DNA of 64,000 nucleotides from Carettochelys insculpta (GCF_033958435.1 NC_134145.1:34933501-34997500); one strand, 5' to 3'. Counted from the first letter of the stretch, positions 1 to 11,033 are shown. Notes: a model not told the origin generated them from the letters alone. Numbers and translations are program-made.

Positions 1-5
1 TAGAG

Positions 6-890
6 CAGTGGTTCCCAAACTTTTTGGCATCACGCCCCCGCTTTTGATTTTTGAGAAACCCTCACGCTCCCCACCTCTTCTTTACCATCATCCAAACCCC
101 TTTTAACAAAAAAATTCAATTTGTAATTTGAAATAAACACAAAAACTTGATATAAAAATGTTTAAAATTAAAAATAAGCACAAATAATTTTTCTTGGCCC
201 GTTGTGGTTGCCTGGTGCAGCCCCAACTGGCCAACTTCCTGAGCCCCGTGCCAGCCTCCAGAGCTGCCCACGCCAGCTGCCCGCCCGCCAGAGACCTGCA
301 CTACCAGAGCCACTCGCCTGCCTGCCAGCCGCTGGGGACGCTGTCCCCCTGCCCACTGGCCACCCGAGCCCTGCACTGCTGGCACCAGGCACCCGCCCAC
401 CAGCCACTCACCCCAACCGTGGGCCAGACACCTGAGCACCCCTCCCAAACCCCACACTGCCAGGGCCAGCCACCCACCCACCATCTGAGCCCCATGCTGC
501 TGGGACCAGCCATCCGAGCCCTGTTCTGCCAGGGCCAGCCACCAGAGCCTGAGTCCCACAAGATGGCTGGCTGCCTGAGCCCTGCAAGCCCTGTAAGCTG
601 CCCACCCGAGGCTCTTCCCTGCCCTCCCACAAAACCAGGCACCCCCAGCCCCCCATCTAACCCCACCCTCCTTCTCCAACCCAACCCACTTGTGGGTCTT
701 TCCCAGCTGCTTGCTTTTTATGGCAGCTGCACCAGGTCACTCATGTAAAATGGCAGGGGCTGAGAGCCAGAAGCAAAGGCCAGATCTTTCTTCAGGTGGG
801 AGAATAATGGGGGTCTGGGTCACCTCACACCCCCCTGAAATTTCTTCATGCCCTTCCAAGGGGACATGCCCCCCAGTTTGGAAAACCATG
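6..890. mobile_element. Non-autonomous hAT-type (Tip100/Zaphod-like) DNA transposon
   Basis: The left end begins CAGTGGTTCCCAAACT and the right end, read on the other strand, begins CATGGTTTTCCAAACT, giving imperfect terminal inverted repeats. The bases after the right end are ATCTAGAG and the window opens with TAGAG before the left end, so five bases of an 8-bp target duplication are visible, as expected for hAT. The interior (about 190-700) is C-rich on the plus strand. Open frames there are composition artefacts with no recognisable domain. Confidence 0.7.
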
Positions 891-1321
891 ATCTAGAGTA
901 TTTCACCAGTTTGGGATTGGAGGTCAGGAATATAAGATCAGGGCCTAGATTTATTTGTATTTTAACTGACTCAATGTGTGTATCAAGGTCAGTTGTTGAG
1001 TCAGTTCAGTTTTTGCGTGAGTCATGTCACTTCCAGTTATAAAATCTAATTAAAACCAGTAAGTGATACACACTTCTCAGATAAGAGACTAGTTATTTTG
1101 TGGTTTTGCTGGACTCCCCTATACTGGCATTGTGTTGATGGTCTTAGTGAAAACTTATAGTGCTTTGGGAAACACTGGAATTGGACCCTGCTGCACATAT
1201 CAAAGAGAAGTGAGGCTGTATATTTTATTCTAGATAGTGGGCTTGAGTTGTTATATTCAAGAGTATGTTACACAACTGTACTGCAAAGCAGCTGAAAATT
1301 TGATTCCTAGAAACAACCCTT

Positions 1322-1618
1322 AGAATCATAGAATGATAGACTACTAGGACTGGAAGGGACCTCAAGAGGTCATCGAGTCCAGCCCCCTGCCCTAAAGGCA
1401 GGACCAAGTACTGTCTAAACCATCCCTGATAGACATCTATCTAACCTGTTCTTAAATATCTCCAGTGACGGAGGTTCCACAACCTCCCTCGGCAATTTAT
1501 TCCACTGTTTGACCACCTTGACAGCTGGGAACTTTTTCCTAATGTCAAACCTAAACCTCCCTTGCTGTAGTTTAAATCCATTGCCTCTTGTTCTATCCTC
1601 AGAGGCCAAAAAGAACAT
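1322..1618 (-). mobile_element. CR1 LINE fragment, 3' end of ORF2
   Basis: On the minus strand 1415-1618 encodes the extreme C-terminus of CR1 ORF2 (WNKLPREVVEPPSLEIFKNR). It is followed by the typical CR1 tail (GGACTCGATGACCTCTTGAG, then an ATTCTATGATTCTA end near 1322). It is 5'-truncated, as most CR1 copies are, and has no coding capacity. Confidence 0.9.
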
Positions 1619-3130
1619 TAGAGATCACTATTTAACCAGAACAAACACCCAAAACCTGCAAACTGATTCTTACACCCTGGCATTGTCCTCTTTAAATTAA
1701 TGAAGCTTTGCACAGGCACAGAAGTCCATGTGCATGAATTTCACTGCAGGATCAGGACCCAAGATAGTAAAGGTGATTTGTTTATTTTTGTTACAGTAAC
1801 ACCTAGAAGCTGTACTAATGGACCACTGTGTGGCTTCATTGTAGAACTTACCATCTGTGTGTAAAGAGCTACCCATCATAGGCAGTGTCTCCTGGTGTTG
1901 AGTTCCTGTAGCAGAGGGCCATATGATTTGCACTGCCTGGATAATAGGACTTTTTTTTTAAAAAAAAAAATAGCAAATGCTAATATTTGTGAAAAGTGGC
2001 AGAATGGTAAGACTGGACATTGTACTTTTTTGTTCTTTTGAAAAAGCGTGGGCAGGCAGCAGCAGTGCAAGCTTTCCTGACCTACTTTCCATGTGTGCCT
2101 CACTTATGTTCTGATGTGCTCAACCCTAGGATTGGCCAGTTGTGTTCATTCTTTGTCTCCTCATGTTTGTACCAGGGATTCCAGCTCATGTTGAAGGTAG
2201 AAGGTACAAGATCATATTCATCACCATTACATAATATAATTGAGATGTTGTTGAATGTGGACCAAAGCATGTTTTGTCTTTCAACAGTGGTAAATGGAGT
2301 TTCCCTTCTTATTCTATCAGCAAACCATTTTCAACACCAGCTGCTGGAGGGCCAGGGAGCCAGTCACTGAAAAATGCTGTCAGCACTGGATCATTTTCCT
2401 AGTATAGATAAGAGCCAAAACCAACCAGCTCACTTCAGGCATATCTTGAGCCAACCATCAGATAACAATATCTGGGTCAAATTTGAACAAAAGACTTGTA
2501 ACAGAGAAACAGCACAAGCATTTCTCCCTGCTAATCTAGTGAGCAACGCTATCCCCTCAGTAAAATGGAAATTAACAGGCTATGTCTTTGTACAGGAAAT
2601 TCACATTGGTTCCTTCTGGGAATCCCCCCCAGTAGCAAATGTGGTCATGGTGGGAGCTTTAATTTTTTTTCTAATGTGAGGAATGGATTTTACCCTGTTC
2701 AGTATAGATTCCTATGCCAAATTGATTAATTTTTTTATTTTTGTAGACCTGAGACTGATTTAACACATGAAGTAGTTTTCTGTTACAGTCTTGTTCCAGC
2801 TGAGCTCATGGCACAATGAAACCTAGTTTCACCTTGTATATGTAAAACTGTTTATTCCTTCCTAACTGGTGTACATTTCATTTGTTCTTATTAAACATCA
2901 TTCTATTTACCTCAGACCATTTTGAGTTATGACCCTACCCTCCAAAGCACTTGCATTGTTCACTTACATGTTCATTTTCAAGAATCATGTTCAGGGTCTC
3001 AATTTTACCTTCCTCTGACTCCAGCTGCCTGAGTTGAGCATGTCTACATGAATGGTGAAAGATCCAGGATTAAGAGGTCACAGACCACAACTCTCCCTTC
3101 AGGCACAATGGAACTTTAGAATATATGGAG
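1619..3130. other. Intergenic stretch, no feature recognised
   Basis: Mixed-composition sequence with a homopolymer pair (T then A) near 1951-1970. The longest open frames (2020-2370 and 2374-2679, plus) show no domain, no codon-like pattern and no flanking splice pairs. I see no gene here. Confidence 0.5.
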
Positions 3131-3222
3131 ATTTTTTTTTTTAAATGGCCTCCTTAAGGATTGAACTCACAACCATGGGTTTAGTAGGCCAATGCTCAAA
3201 TCACTGAGCTATCCCCCCAGAA
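3131..3222 (-). mobile_element. tRNA-derived SINE, minus orientation
   Basis: Read on the minus strand the unit starts GGGGGGATAGCTCAGTGATT, containing an A-box-like TAGCTCAGTGA, and continues to a B-box-like GGTTGTGAGTTCAATCC. It ends in an A-rich run (T run at 3131-3143 on plus). This is the layout of the tRNA-derived pol III SINEs known from turtles. The stems do not fold into an intact tRNA, so it is not called as a tRNA gene. Confidence 0.7.
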
Positions 3223-4664
3223 GGTTTACAGTAAACATGTCAAGCATAGAGCCTGGTTGATGTTTTTGGCAGCTTGCAACTACATGGCCTCAGGCAGCCC
3301 TCCACAACAGCTCCTGGCTTGGGGGAGGGGCACAGTGAGCTCAGCCCACCCAGACCTGTCCAGGCACTCACCTGTTTGTCCAGCTACTGCAAACCATCCC
3401 TGCTCAGCTCCCGCATATCTGGTGCCATCATCAATCACTGCGCTCTGCAGGCAAATGCTTAGCGGCTCTCATGACAGCAGTTGAGCCCAGTCAGTTCTTG
3501 TGAGGATTCAGACAGTGCCCGGGGAGAGCAGTTGGTAACAGCTGAGCTGCAAAGAAGCAACCAGCTCCACGTGGAGATGGGCTGTGAGTGGGGATCCTGC
3601 AGCTTGGTGACTTGTGAAGATGTCTGCCCGCTCCTCCCGACAGCGACAGCGGCTGGATAGATGTGGGCCCCTGGTGGGGATGAGGCTCCATGGTTGAAGC
3701 ATCTGGGCTACCCGGAGCAGGCTCTGAGGCTGCATTTCCACAATGCCAGCATGATCCCCTCCCTCCTCAGCAGTGCTGGGCTGCATGTGGCTGTTCCTAA
3801 CCTGAGTCTGGGTCCTGCCCCAGAAGCCAGCATTTTACTGAAGCACCCGCCCCTTGAGATGCTGCATCCCCTTCTGGGTGCTGGGCAGCTGTAGTGGATG
3901 CAGGATGGCCCTCCTGTTGGCCCCATGCCCCCTCCAGCAGGGGAGACTGATGGAGGTGTTAGGTGACACTTTTGCTCAGGGTGTCTTCTGCTGAATTTAA
4001 AGTATTGTCTCCACACAAACTCCAGAAAAGACTTTCAGAATCAAGCTGTTCTGGACATACTTAAGGTGTGTATTTTGTTTTAAGCTGGTGAGAGCTGGCA
4101 CTTCTCTCATATGTTTTTCTATGCAGCTATCAGCCACTGAAAGCAATAGGCTTCAGTCGAATGAATCCATGCTAGACAAACCTTTTTCATTACATGGTAT
4201 TTTTGACCAATAAAATGCATATTTTTGGCTCCAATGCTAAGAGCCAATCAAAATTCCTATTAACTATTAAATTCTTCATTAAAATAGTTTTATATTCAAA
4301 CAAGACTTGGAAAATATTATAAAATATACGTAAAACATAATCTATAATAATAATTATGACTTTCTCACAGCAGTACATTTTCTTTGGCAGCCCTGAAAGC
4401 TATCAGTTTGCATTTGTGTGCTCCTCAGTAGGCTTTGAGTTTCACATGCCTTGTTTAAAGCTTGTCTGTGCATAACCCTCGCAACAGCTACTCTGAGACT
4501 GAGGAATGAACTCCAATGGAAACTAAGGAAATGTTCACCACCTTCTGCCTTTCTCAGCTAAGGGAACCCTCCACTCCCCCAAAAACCAAACAAACCAGGC
4601 CATAAACAATTCTTAATCAGGGAGAGGAGAGCATGTAACAGCTGTCATGCCTGTATTGTGTCAC
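3223..4664. other. Intergenic, GC-richer then AT-rich, no feature recognised
   Basis: 3240-4020 is moderately GC-rich with overlapping open frames on both strands, none with a recognisable protein pattern. 4020-4660 is AT-rich. I see no exon-like segment with conserved reading frame. Confidence 0.4.
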
Positions 4665-4930
4665 ATGACCTTATTAATAAACTAGAGAAAAGCAATCAAG
4701 AGGATGTGAGTACATAACTGGCTGGATAATTCAGTCTCAGGGAGTGGTTATTAATGCTGGAAGGTCATAAAAAGGTGGGTTCTGCATGGGTCAGTTTTGG
4801 TTCTGTTTAATAATCAGTTTAGATCATTGCATGGACTCTACAGAGAGTATGCTTATGAAGTTTGTAGATAATACCAAGCTGGGAGGGTTGCAAGTGCTTT
4901 GGAGGATAGAGTCAGAATTATCAGAGGTGT
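4665..4930 (+). mobile_element. CR1 LINE fragment (reverse transcriptase region), plus
   Basis: 4785-4925 matches the CR1 segment that runs from the block upstream of the RT catalytic motif into it. The plus strand reads a decayed gly-ser-val-leu-like stretch and then FVDNTKLGG in place of FADDTKLGG. The catalytic Ala-Asp-Asp is therefore mutated to Val-Asp-Asn. Multiple frame disruptions mark it as an old copy. Confidence 0.7.
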
Positions 4931-4938
4931 TACCTACA

Positions 4939-5036
4939 TTAGTCTGTATCCACAAGAGTAACAAGAAGTCCTGTGGCACCCTCTAGACTATTATTTTTGA
5001 GCATAAGCTTTTGTGGGCAAAGACCCACTTTGTCAG
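4939..5036 (-). mobile_element. Penelope-like element 3' end (subfamily 2), minus
   Basis: The minus strand carries the conserved PLE tail: AAGTGGGTCTTTGCCCAC, then AAAGCTTATGCTC, then a degraded GTGCCACAGGACTTCTTGTT. The same tail recurs at 28196-28245, 30455-30550, 37928-39040, 40345-40465 and 50395-50584. Only the terminal part is present. Confidence 0.75.
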
Positions 5037-5047
5037 AATTCAAAAGG

Positions 5048-5120
5048 ATCGTAGATTATGAGAACTGGAAGGAACCTTGAGATGTCATCAAGTCCAGTCC
5101 CTTGCACTCCCATGGCTACG
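5048..5120 (-). mobile_element. CR1 3' tail, minus
   Basis: The minus strand reads the CR1 terminal segment (GGACTTGATGACATCTCAAG, then TTCCAGTTCTCATAATCTAC). It abuts the PLE tail to its left with only a few bases between. Confidence 0.75.
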
Positions 5121-5398
5121 TAATTCAGTGCTACAAAATAGGATGAAGCAGAGTGGTGAGAAAGAATAATGGTATGATGCTCACTGTGTCTCCCTGTTTT
5201 TGTAATTCCCTTCAGGGGGGACTCTCATGCAGCAGTAAAGCTATCCCTGATAGTCCTTTCCACTGAAATGGCAATTTGTACCTCTTTACACCACTATTTA
5301 CACTCAGAGCTGTAGGAAATTTTCACCTTTACACAATGCTTATGTATAGAAAGAGGGAAGCCCTGAAGATGGAGGGAGAAGACATAAACTCAGAGCAC

Positions 5399-5548
5399 TC
5401 TATCAAAACAAAAAGCAGTCAAGTAGCACTGTGTGGGACAGACCCACGAAAGCTCACCTAATGAACCATTTTGCTAGTCTTTAAAGTGCTACTTGACTGC
5501 TTTTTGTTTTGATAGTGTATAGACTAGCACGGCTTCCTCTTTGTTACT
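5399..5548. mobile_element. Short palindromic Penelope-like insertion (subfamily 1)
   Basis: An 11-bp direct duplication ACTCAGAGCAC (5388-5398 and 5549-5559) bounds the insert. The right part (about 5440-5548, plus) is the PLE subfamily 1 3' end: CCCACGAAAGCTCACC, then TGACTGCTTTTTGTTTTGAT, then a terminal TTGTTACT. The left part (5399-5432) is an inverted copy of the same end, starting at ATCAAAACAAAAAGCAGTC and lacking the last about 40 nt. The turn-around falls at the short stem GTGGG/CCCAC. Confidence 0.85.
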
Positions 5549-6160
5549 ACTCAGAGCACCCTGTGCGAAATGCTGACTGACCCTCTGCAGGGGGTGAATA
5601 AGAACTAAGCACCATTTAAATCATGCTTTGAGCACTACAGTAGTGAATAGATGGTGCACTGACCCTCAGCAGAGGCATGAATTTCACCACTTTTGAATGG
5701 CTTCTGCCTGAGAGCTAGAGGCTGCTTCCCCACAGCCCCCCCGTTTGAGGAGCACAAGTGAGACTTGCTCTTTCCTTCTGCCTCAAGTCTGAACATGCTC
5801 TTTTCGTGATGCCAGTGCAGCATTCAGATACGGAGAAATCATAAGACAATGGCCTGTCTGATCCACTGATCCTGTTTTTAACTTATCAAATCTTCAAAAG
5901 TTATCATTCCAGCTCAGAGCAAAAGGCTGGGGTAGTCTTTTTTTCAAAGCCCAGATTTTGTACCGACTGAAAGCAGGACACCTTCCCATTACTCCCATTG
6001 AAGGCAAATGAAAGTTTTACCAGTGGCACAATCAGAAAGTTTGTCCTAAGCGGGGAAATCACTCAGTGAATCAGAGTTTTAAGCAGTGGACTAAACATCA
6101 CTTCCACTCTCTGGTAATCAGGCTTTAGCGCCACGCTGTTTGCGATGGCATCATACTCCT

Positions 6161-6271
6161 GTAGTACCCAGAGGCGCTGAGACCTCATCTGGGGTGAGCG
6201 AAGTCTCTGCTCTACAGCCGAGCAGAGACTTCGCTCACCCCAGATGAGGTCTCAGCGCCTCTGGGTACTAC
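6161..6271. repeat. Perfect 52-bp inverted repeat (palindrome) with 7-nt loop
   Basis: Arms 6161-6212 and 6220-6271 are exact reverse complements over 52 bases around the loop TACAGCC. The unit is flanked on both sides by ACTCCT (6155-6160 and 6272-6277), which looks like a 6-bp target duplication. Arms begin GTAGTACCCAGAGGCGC. No other copy was noticed in this window. It could be a small fold-back transposon, a hairpin RNA source or an assembly fold-back. Confidence 0.9.
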
Positions 6272-6294
6272 ACTCCTATTAGCCCGCCAGTCAC

Positions 6295-6990
6295 CCACAG
6301 AAACTTTCGGCGCGCGGGGGGGAGGGGCCGAGGCTAAATCTCAATTTCTAGCCTGAAAAACGAGCGGAATTTAAAAAAAAAAAAAAAAAGGGTTTGTTCA
6401 CCTCAGAGCTGTAAAGCAACCGGGTAGGTCTGGTAATTATCACACGGAAGCCATGAGAAAAGAACAGGGGCCGGACGCACGGGGGACGTCGTTTGCAAGG
6501 TGGAATGACGCTCTGAAGGTCTCCAAGCCTTCCAGGGGGCGGCTCTTCGCTCTTTCCTCCCAGCTACACAGCAACGCGCAGCTCTTCCGGCAGCGCCCCG
6601 CCGTGCTCCCGACTTCCCCTCGACCCGCGACTTTCTCTCCGACACGGAGTTTCCTGATTTTTCTAGAGCTCGGGGCGGGCGGGGGAGCGGGGGAGAGGAG
6701 AACGCTGCGGGGTTCCACGGTGAACGGAGAGCGGTTGGGGGAGGGGCCGCAGCGGCTGGCAGTTAGTTCCCTTCTGCAGCAGGAGCGCCACTCGCTAGGG
6801 AAACTACTCAGCCCCCGTGGTGTCGCGTGGCGGTGGGGGGGGGGGGGGGTAGAACTCCCGCCGTCCCGTCTCAGCCGTGGAGCCCGCCCCTTGCCTTGGG
6901 TGAGTGACTCCGGCTGCCCCACGCCCCACCCCCGCCTCCACAGTCAGCACCAGGTGGGGAGCGGAGGCAGGTGAAGAGGTGCGTTTGCCA
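6295..6990. promoter_or_regulatory. CpG island with no gene recognised
   Basis: About 700 bp are strongly GC-rich with dense CpG (for example at 6308-6320, 6468-6490, 6570-6650 and 6820-6835). The surrounding DNA is AT-rich and CpG-poor. Such islands usually mark a promoter or first exon. A donor-like CAG/GTGAAG lies near 6970 on plus. The open frames on both strands (6453-6974 plus, 6440-6922 minus) have biased composition and no domain, so I make no protein call. A non-coding RNA promoter is possible. Confidence 0.6.
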
Positions 6991-7079
6991 GGCCTGGCCG
7001 CTGCCGTGTGGGAAGGGGCAGCCAATTAACCCAGTCAGTCTTCCTGGGGGTGGGGAGACGCAGCAGATTATAGGAAGGA

Positions 7080-7552
7080 TGTGGATACACTGGAGAGGGT
7101 CTAGCCGAGGGTGACCAAAATAGTTAGGGGTCTGGAGCATATGACCTATGAAGAAAGGTTGAGGGAATTGGGACTGTTTAGTCTGCAGAAGAGAAGAGTG
7201 AGGGGGGACTTGATAACAGCCTTCAACTTACTGAAGGGAGGCTGCAAAGAGGCTGGAGAAGGGCTGTTCACAGTGGCCACGGCTGGCAGAACACAGAACA
7301 ATGGTCTCAAGTTGCGGTTGGGAAGGTCCAGGTTGAACATTAGGAAAAACTTTTTCACTAGGAGGATGGTGAAGCATTGGAATGGTCTACCCAGGGAAGT
7401 AGTGGAGTCTCCATCCCTGGAGGTGTTTAAGTCTCGCCTGGACAAAGCCCTGCTGGGCCTGATCTGATGGGTTTGGTCCTGCTTAGAGCAGGGGGCTGGA
7501 CTCGATGGCTTTTTAGGTCTCTTCCAGCTCTATTGTTCTATGATTCTATGAT
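7080..7552 (+). mobile_element. CR1 LINE 3' fragment, plus
   Basis: 7111-7467 is an open frame for the CR1 ORF2 C-terminal region ([37 protein letters not shown]). It is followed by the 3' UTR with GGACTCGATGG and a terminal repeat of ATTCTATG type (7530-7552). It begins about 90 bp after the CpG island. It is 5'-truncated and carries only the end of ORF2. Confidence 0.95.
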
Positions 7553-8327
7553 TAATTCAGCCAGGGGGTAGGTAAGGGGAAGGACACACCAACTTGGGTG
7601 TGGGGCAAGTGGAAACAGAAGTCTAGTTTGAGGAGCAGAGCTTGTAGTTTGTGTGGGGGTGGAGGCTCCATTGGTAGAGGTAATATCTTGCCAGGTTACT
7701 GTAGATTTTAGCACCTCTCCCTCCAGGGGTATCTAGTTAAGGAGAGAACAGAGCTCCCCTGCCACTGGCCTTGGAGCCCAGGCGTAACTTCTCTAAGGCC
7801 TTATCAGAACTAGATTCCAACAGCAGGTGTAGCTTTACTACTGCAAACATGTCTGTGTAGATAGACAAATCCACTGATTGGCTCCTCTGGGTTTATCCTA
7901 CTTTGAAAGCTTGAGGGTAAATGCCACTGGGTGCAAAGAGCAGCTTTGCTCATTGCTACAAAAGGTTGTGTTGGTACAGTTTCTTCACAGGCTGTAATTG
8001 GAGCAAATCCTTAGGTAAAAACAACTATTTTCATTTTAACAAATTGCTGCATGTTTATGAAAATTTATTATTTTGCTGGAATGTCTTGGCAGATAATCTT
8101 AGTATAGGTAAGAAGGCACACAATAATGGTAGTAAAATTAGATGGAGACTTCTGAAACTGTCCCATTTTAATTTCTATTTCTCATTTTAATTTCTCCTGC
8201 CACCTTCTAATTTCAAGGAATAGAAAAGTTACTGTTTCAGTCCCTAGTTGTATCTTACTCTGTTCCAGCACACTCACTGTCTACTGCTGATATTTTACTA
8301 TTCTAGTAACATCTGGCATCTTACTCT
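7553..8327. other. Intergenic stretch, no feature recognised
   Basis: AT-rich single-copy-looking sequence between a CR1 tail and a palindromic PLE. The open frame at 7921-8190 (plus) has no recognisable domain. Confidence 0.4.
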
Positions 8328-8622
8328 TGAACATATCAAAACAAAAAGCAGTCAAGTAGCACTTTAAAGACTAGCAAAATAGTTTATTAGGTGAGCTTTT
8401 GTGGGACAGACCCACTTCTTCAGACCATAGCCAGACCCGAACAGACTCAATATTTAAGACACAGAGAACCAAAAACAGTAAGCAAGGAGGACAAATCAGA
8501 AAAAGATAATCAAGGTGAGCAAATCAGAGAGTGGAGGGGTGGTGGGGGGAAGGTCAAGAATTAGATTGAGCCAAGTATGCAGACGAGCCCCTATAGTGAC
8601 TCAGAAAGTTCCCATCACGATT

Positions 8623-8940
8623 TTAACCATGTGTTAATGTGCCGAATTTGAATATAAAAGTCAGCTCTTCCACTTCTCTTTCCAAAACCGTGCGATAATT
8701 CCTCGTCAGTAACACACATACCTTTAGGTCATTGACAGAATGCCCCATTCCATTAAAATGTTGACTAACTGGTTTGTGGATCTGGAGTGTTTTGATGTCT
8801 GTTTTGTGCCCGTTGACCCTTTGTCTAAGGGAGTTAGAAGTCTGTCCAGTATACAAAGCATCTGGGCATTGTTGGCACATGATGGCATATATGATGTTAG
8901 TAGAGGAGCATGAGAAAGTGATCCACGGGCACTTTCTCAT
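8623..8940 (-). pseudogene. PLE GIY-YIG endonuclease fragment, left arm
   Basis: About 100 residues of the Penelope endonuclease are readable. They include a partner of the GIY motif ([15 protein letters not shown]), a YTG in place of YIG, the conserved LRQR-x-NGHK helix with the catalytic-type Arg, and the distal Glu region (EVEELTFIFKFGTLTHG). The frame starts in the arm and lacks the RT and linker, so it cannot make a functional element protein. Confidence 0.9.
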
Positions 8941-8969
8941 GCTCCTCTACTAACATCATATATGCCATC

Positions 8970-9296
8970 ATGTGCCAACAATGCCCAGATGCTTTGTATA
9001 TTAGACAGACTTCTAACTCCCTTAGACAAAGGGTCAACGGGCACAAAACAGACGTCAAAACACTCCAGATCCACAAACCAGTTAGTCAACATTTTAATGG
9101 AATGGGGCATTCTGTCAATGACCTAAAGGTATGTGTGTTACTGACGAGGAATTATTGCACCGTTTTGGAAAGAGAAGTGGAGGAGCTGACTTTTATATTC
9201 AAATTCGGCACATTAACACATGGTTTAAATCGTGATGGGAACTTTCTGAGTCACTATAGGGGCTCGTCTGCATACTTGGCTCAACCTAATTCTTGA
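8970..9296 (+). pseudogene. PLE GIY-YIG endonuclease fragment, right arm
   Basis: This is the mirror copy of the left-arm frame: MCQQCPDALY, then YIR in place of YIG, then LRQRVNGHK, EVEELTFIFKF and a C-terminus ending in LAQPNS. Both arms thus carry different substitutions in the YIG motif. There is no RT domain in either arm. Confidence 0.9.
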
Positions 9297-9974
9297 CCTT
9301 CCCCACCACCCCTCCACTCTCTGATTTGCTCACCTTGATTATCTTTTTCTGATTTGTCCTTCTTGCTTACTGTTTTTGGTTCTCTGTGTCTTAAATATTG
9401 AGTCTGTTCGGGTCTGGCTATGGTCTGAAGAAGTGGGTCTGTCCCATGAAAGCTCACCTAATAAACTATTTTGCTAGTCTTTAAAGTACTACTTGACTGC
9501 TTTTTGTTTTGATAGTGTATAGACTAGCACAGCTTACTGTCTGTTACTGTTCTATGAACATAGTTTATGTTTGGCTTCTTGCTCTCACTGATATCTTCTC
9601 TTTGTACTAAATGTTATCTCTCTTTTTATAATAAACATCTGATTTTATTGTATGTTTTTTGTCTCTTCCTTTCATCTTCATATAACTTTGCTGCTTTCTT
9701 TTTGTATTTCTAACTTACGTTTCTGGCCATCAGCTATTGGTCCAATAAGAGTTTACCTCAGCCATCTTGTCTCTCTGATTTGCTGGGTCTGACAGAGCTA
9801 CCACTGTAATGGAGGGGTCAGCATACTCTTTACGTAAGGCCCCACTTCTCATCCCTGCAATAAGCAGGCCTCCCCCAACCTGTTTAACGTAATACAGAAC
9901 TATGGAACTTTCAGTTATGTTTATATGAAAAAAAAAAAACCAAAACCCTTTCCGTATATGCAAGGAAATATACA

Positions 9975-10280
9975 CAGTAAAACCTTCAATTTAATGGACT
10001 AATGTGGGGAAGGGGTGTCTGTTAATGCCGAAAGTCAGTTATATCCGAATGGTTATACTCTATGACGATGCATTGACTTTCCCAGCCCATCACTCACTAG
10101 TTTCCTCTGCCCCCCCCGCTTCCCTTCCCCTCTCTTGCCCCATTCTTCCCCTCATATCTCCCTCTCCCAATTACCAGGAGAGGAGCTGAATGCCAGCCTC
10201 ACTCCTTCTGCCTCCTGCAGCTCTCAGCGCTGCAGCTCCTCCAGCCCCCAGTTCTGAGCTGCCCGCGCAAAGGTAGAGCA
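9975..10280. mobile_element. Tigger/pogo-like DNA transposon remnant (left end)
   Basis: The segment starts CAGTAAAACCTTCAATTTAA after a TA dinucleotide, resembling the better preserved element at 23324-23789 (CAGTAAAATTCCTTTAATCC). A second piece of the terminal region, GTTAATGCCGAAAGTCAGT, follows. No right terminus was found. 10100-10270 is C-rich. Confidence 0.5.
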
Positions 10281-10299
10281 TGGCTGCAACATTTTTAAT

Positions 10300-11030
10300 C
10301 AGATGGATGAAACTGAAACCCAACAGCCAATTGTACTGTGGCCCCTCCCTTATGAAATTTCACAGACCCCTGAAGAGGCCTGCCCCCCATTTTGCACACA
10401 CCTGTTATAATTCATATTAAATATATTCAGTTGTGTAATATTATGCATCAGCTGTAGATGGTGCCATAACCAAAATATTGTTACTATTATTTTATTGGGT
10501 CTGAACATTTTATGTCAGTGGCTACATCTAAACTAATTATACCTAAATCTATACAAAAGATCAATAAGTAACTGAATCTTCCACTGTCTTTTTCTCCAGA
10601 AGAATTGGAAAATTCCAATGCCAAACTTTGAGATTCTCCTTATTAATTTTAAACTAACAGATGAGCAATAAATAATTTTTATGTATGCTGGATCCCATAT
10701 TCTTTGTGCCTCCAACCTCAGTGATAGGTTTTGTGTGTCCAGTGAATTGAAGACCTGGATGAAGATAAGAGACACAAAAAACTGGACAAGGGTAGATCTT
10801 AAATTCTAATAGTATGTATCATCTACTAGTAAAATAGAGACCATGTCTTTCATAGTCCAGTGTAATGTACACCTTTCTTGAGAATGTGACCTTTGCTTCT
10901 CAGTAGATTTCCAGGTTGCTTCTCATTTATTGTGCTAATTGTTTCCATAGTGTGAAGCAGCTTGTATTTCTCTACTACATCTCCCTTTTGTCTGAAATAT
11001 CAAAATAATTATTTTATACAACTGTGTTAT
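10300..11030. other. Intergenic, one hAT-like right end then nothing recognised
   Basis: 10330-10412 resembles the right end of the hAT family seen at 6-890 (CAGACCCCTGAAGAGGCC then CCCCCCATTTTGCACACAC). The remainder is AT-rich without a recognisable gene. Confidence 0.35.
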
Positions 11031-11033
11031 CTG

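Larger units (their letters stand above)
8336..9554. mobile_element. Head-to-head palindromic Penelope-like element (subfamily 1)
   Basis: Two inverted arms, 8336-8920 and 8930-9554, meet at the 9-nt spacer 8921-8929. The duplication TGAACATA lies at 8328-8335 and 9555-9562. Each arm carries the PLE GIY-YIG endonuclease frame followed by the 3' UTR, and both 3' ends point outward. The right arm keeps the full terminus (to TTACTGTTCTA). The left arm starts at TCAAAACAAAAAGCAGTC and lacks the last about 40 nt. The arms differ at few positions, so the event looks recent or conversion-homogenised. Confidence 0.93.

Noticed and set aside
194..748. Long overlapping open frames on both strands (also at 408-684 minus)
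   Set aside because: Pro/Gly/Trp-biased composition in the C-rich interior of the hAT-type element; no domain and open on several frames at once.
3131..3222. tRNA gene on minus
   Set aside because: A- and B-box-like motifs are present but acceptor and anticodon stems do not pair and an A-rich tail follows, so it is a SINE.
8336..9554. Tail-to-tail pair of convergent host genes
   Set aside because: Both frames are the same GIY-YIG endonuclease piece in inverted copy with PLE 3' ends and a target duplication outside.
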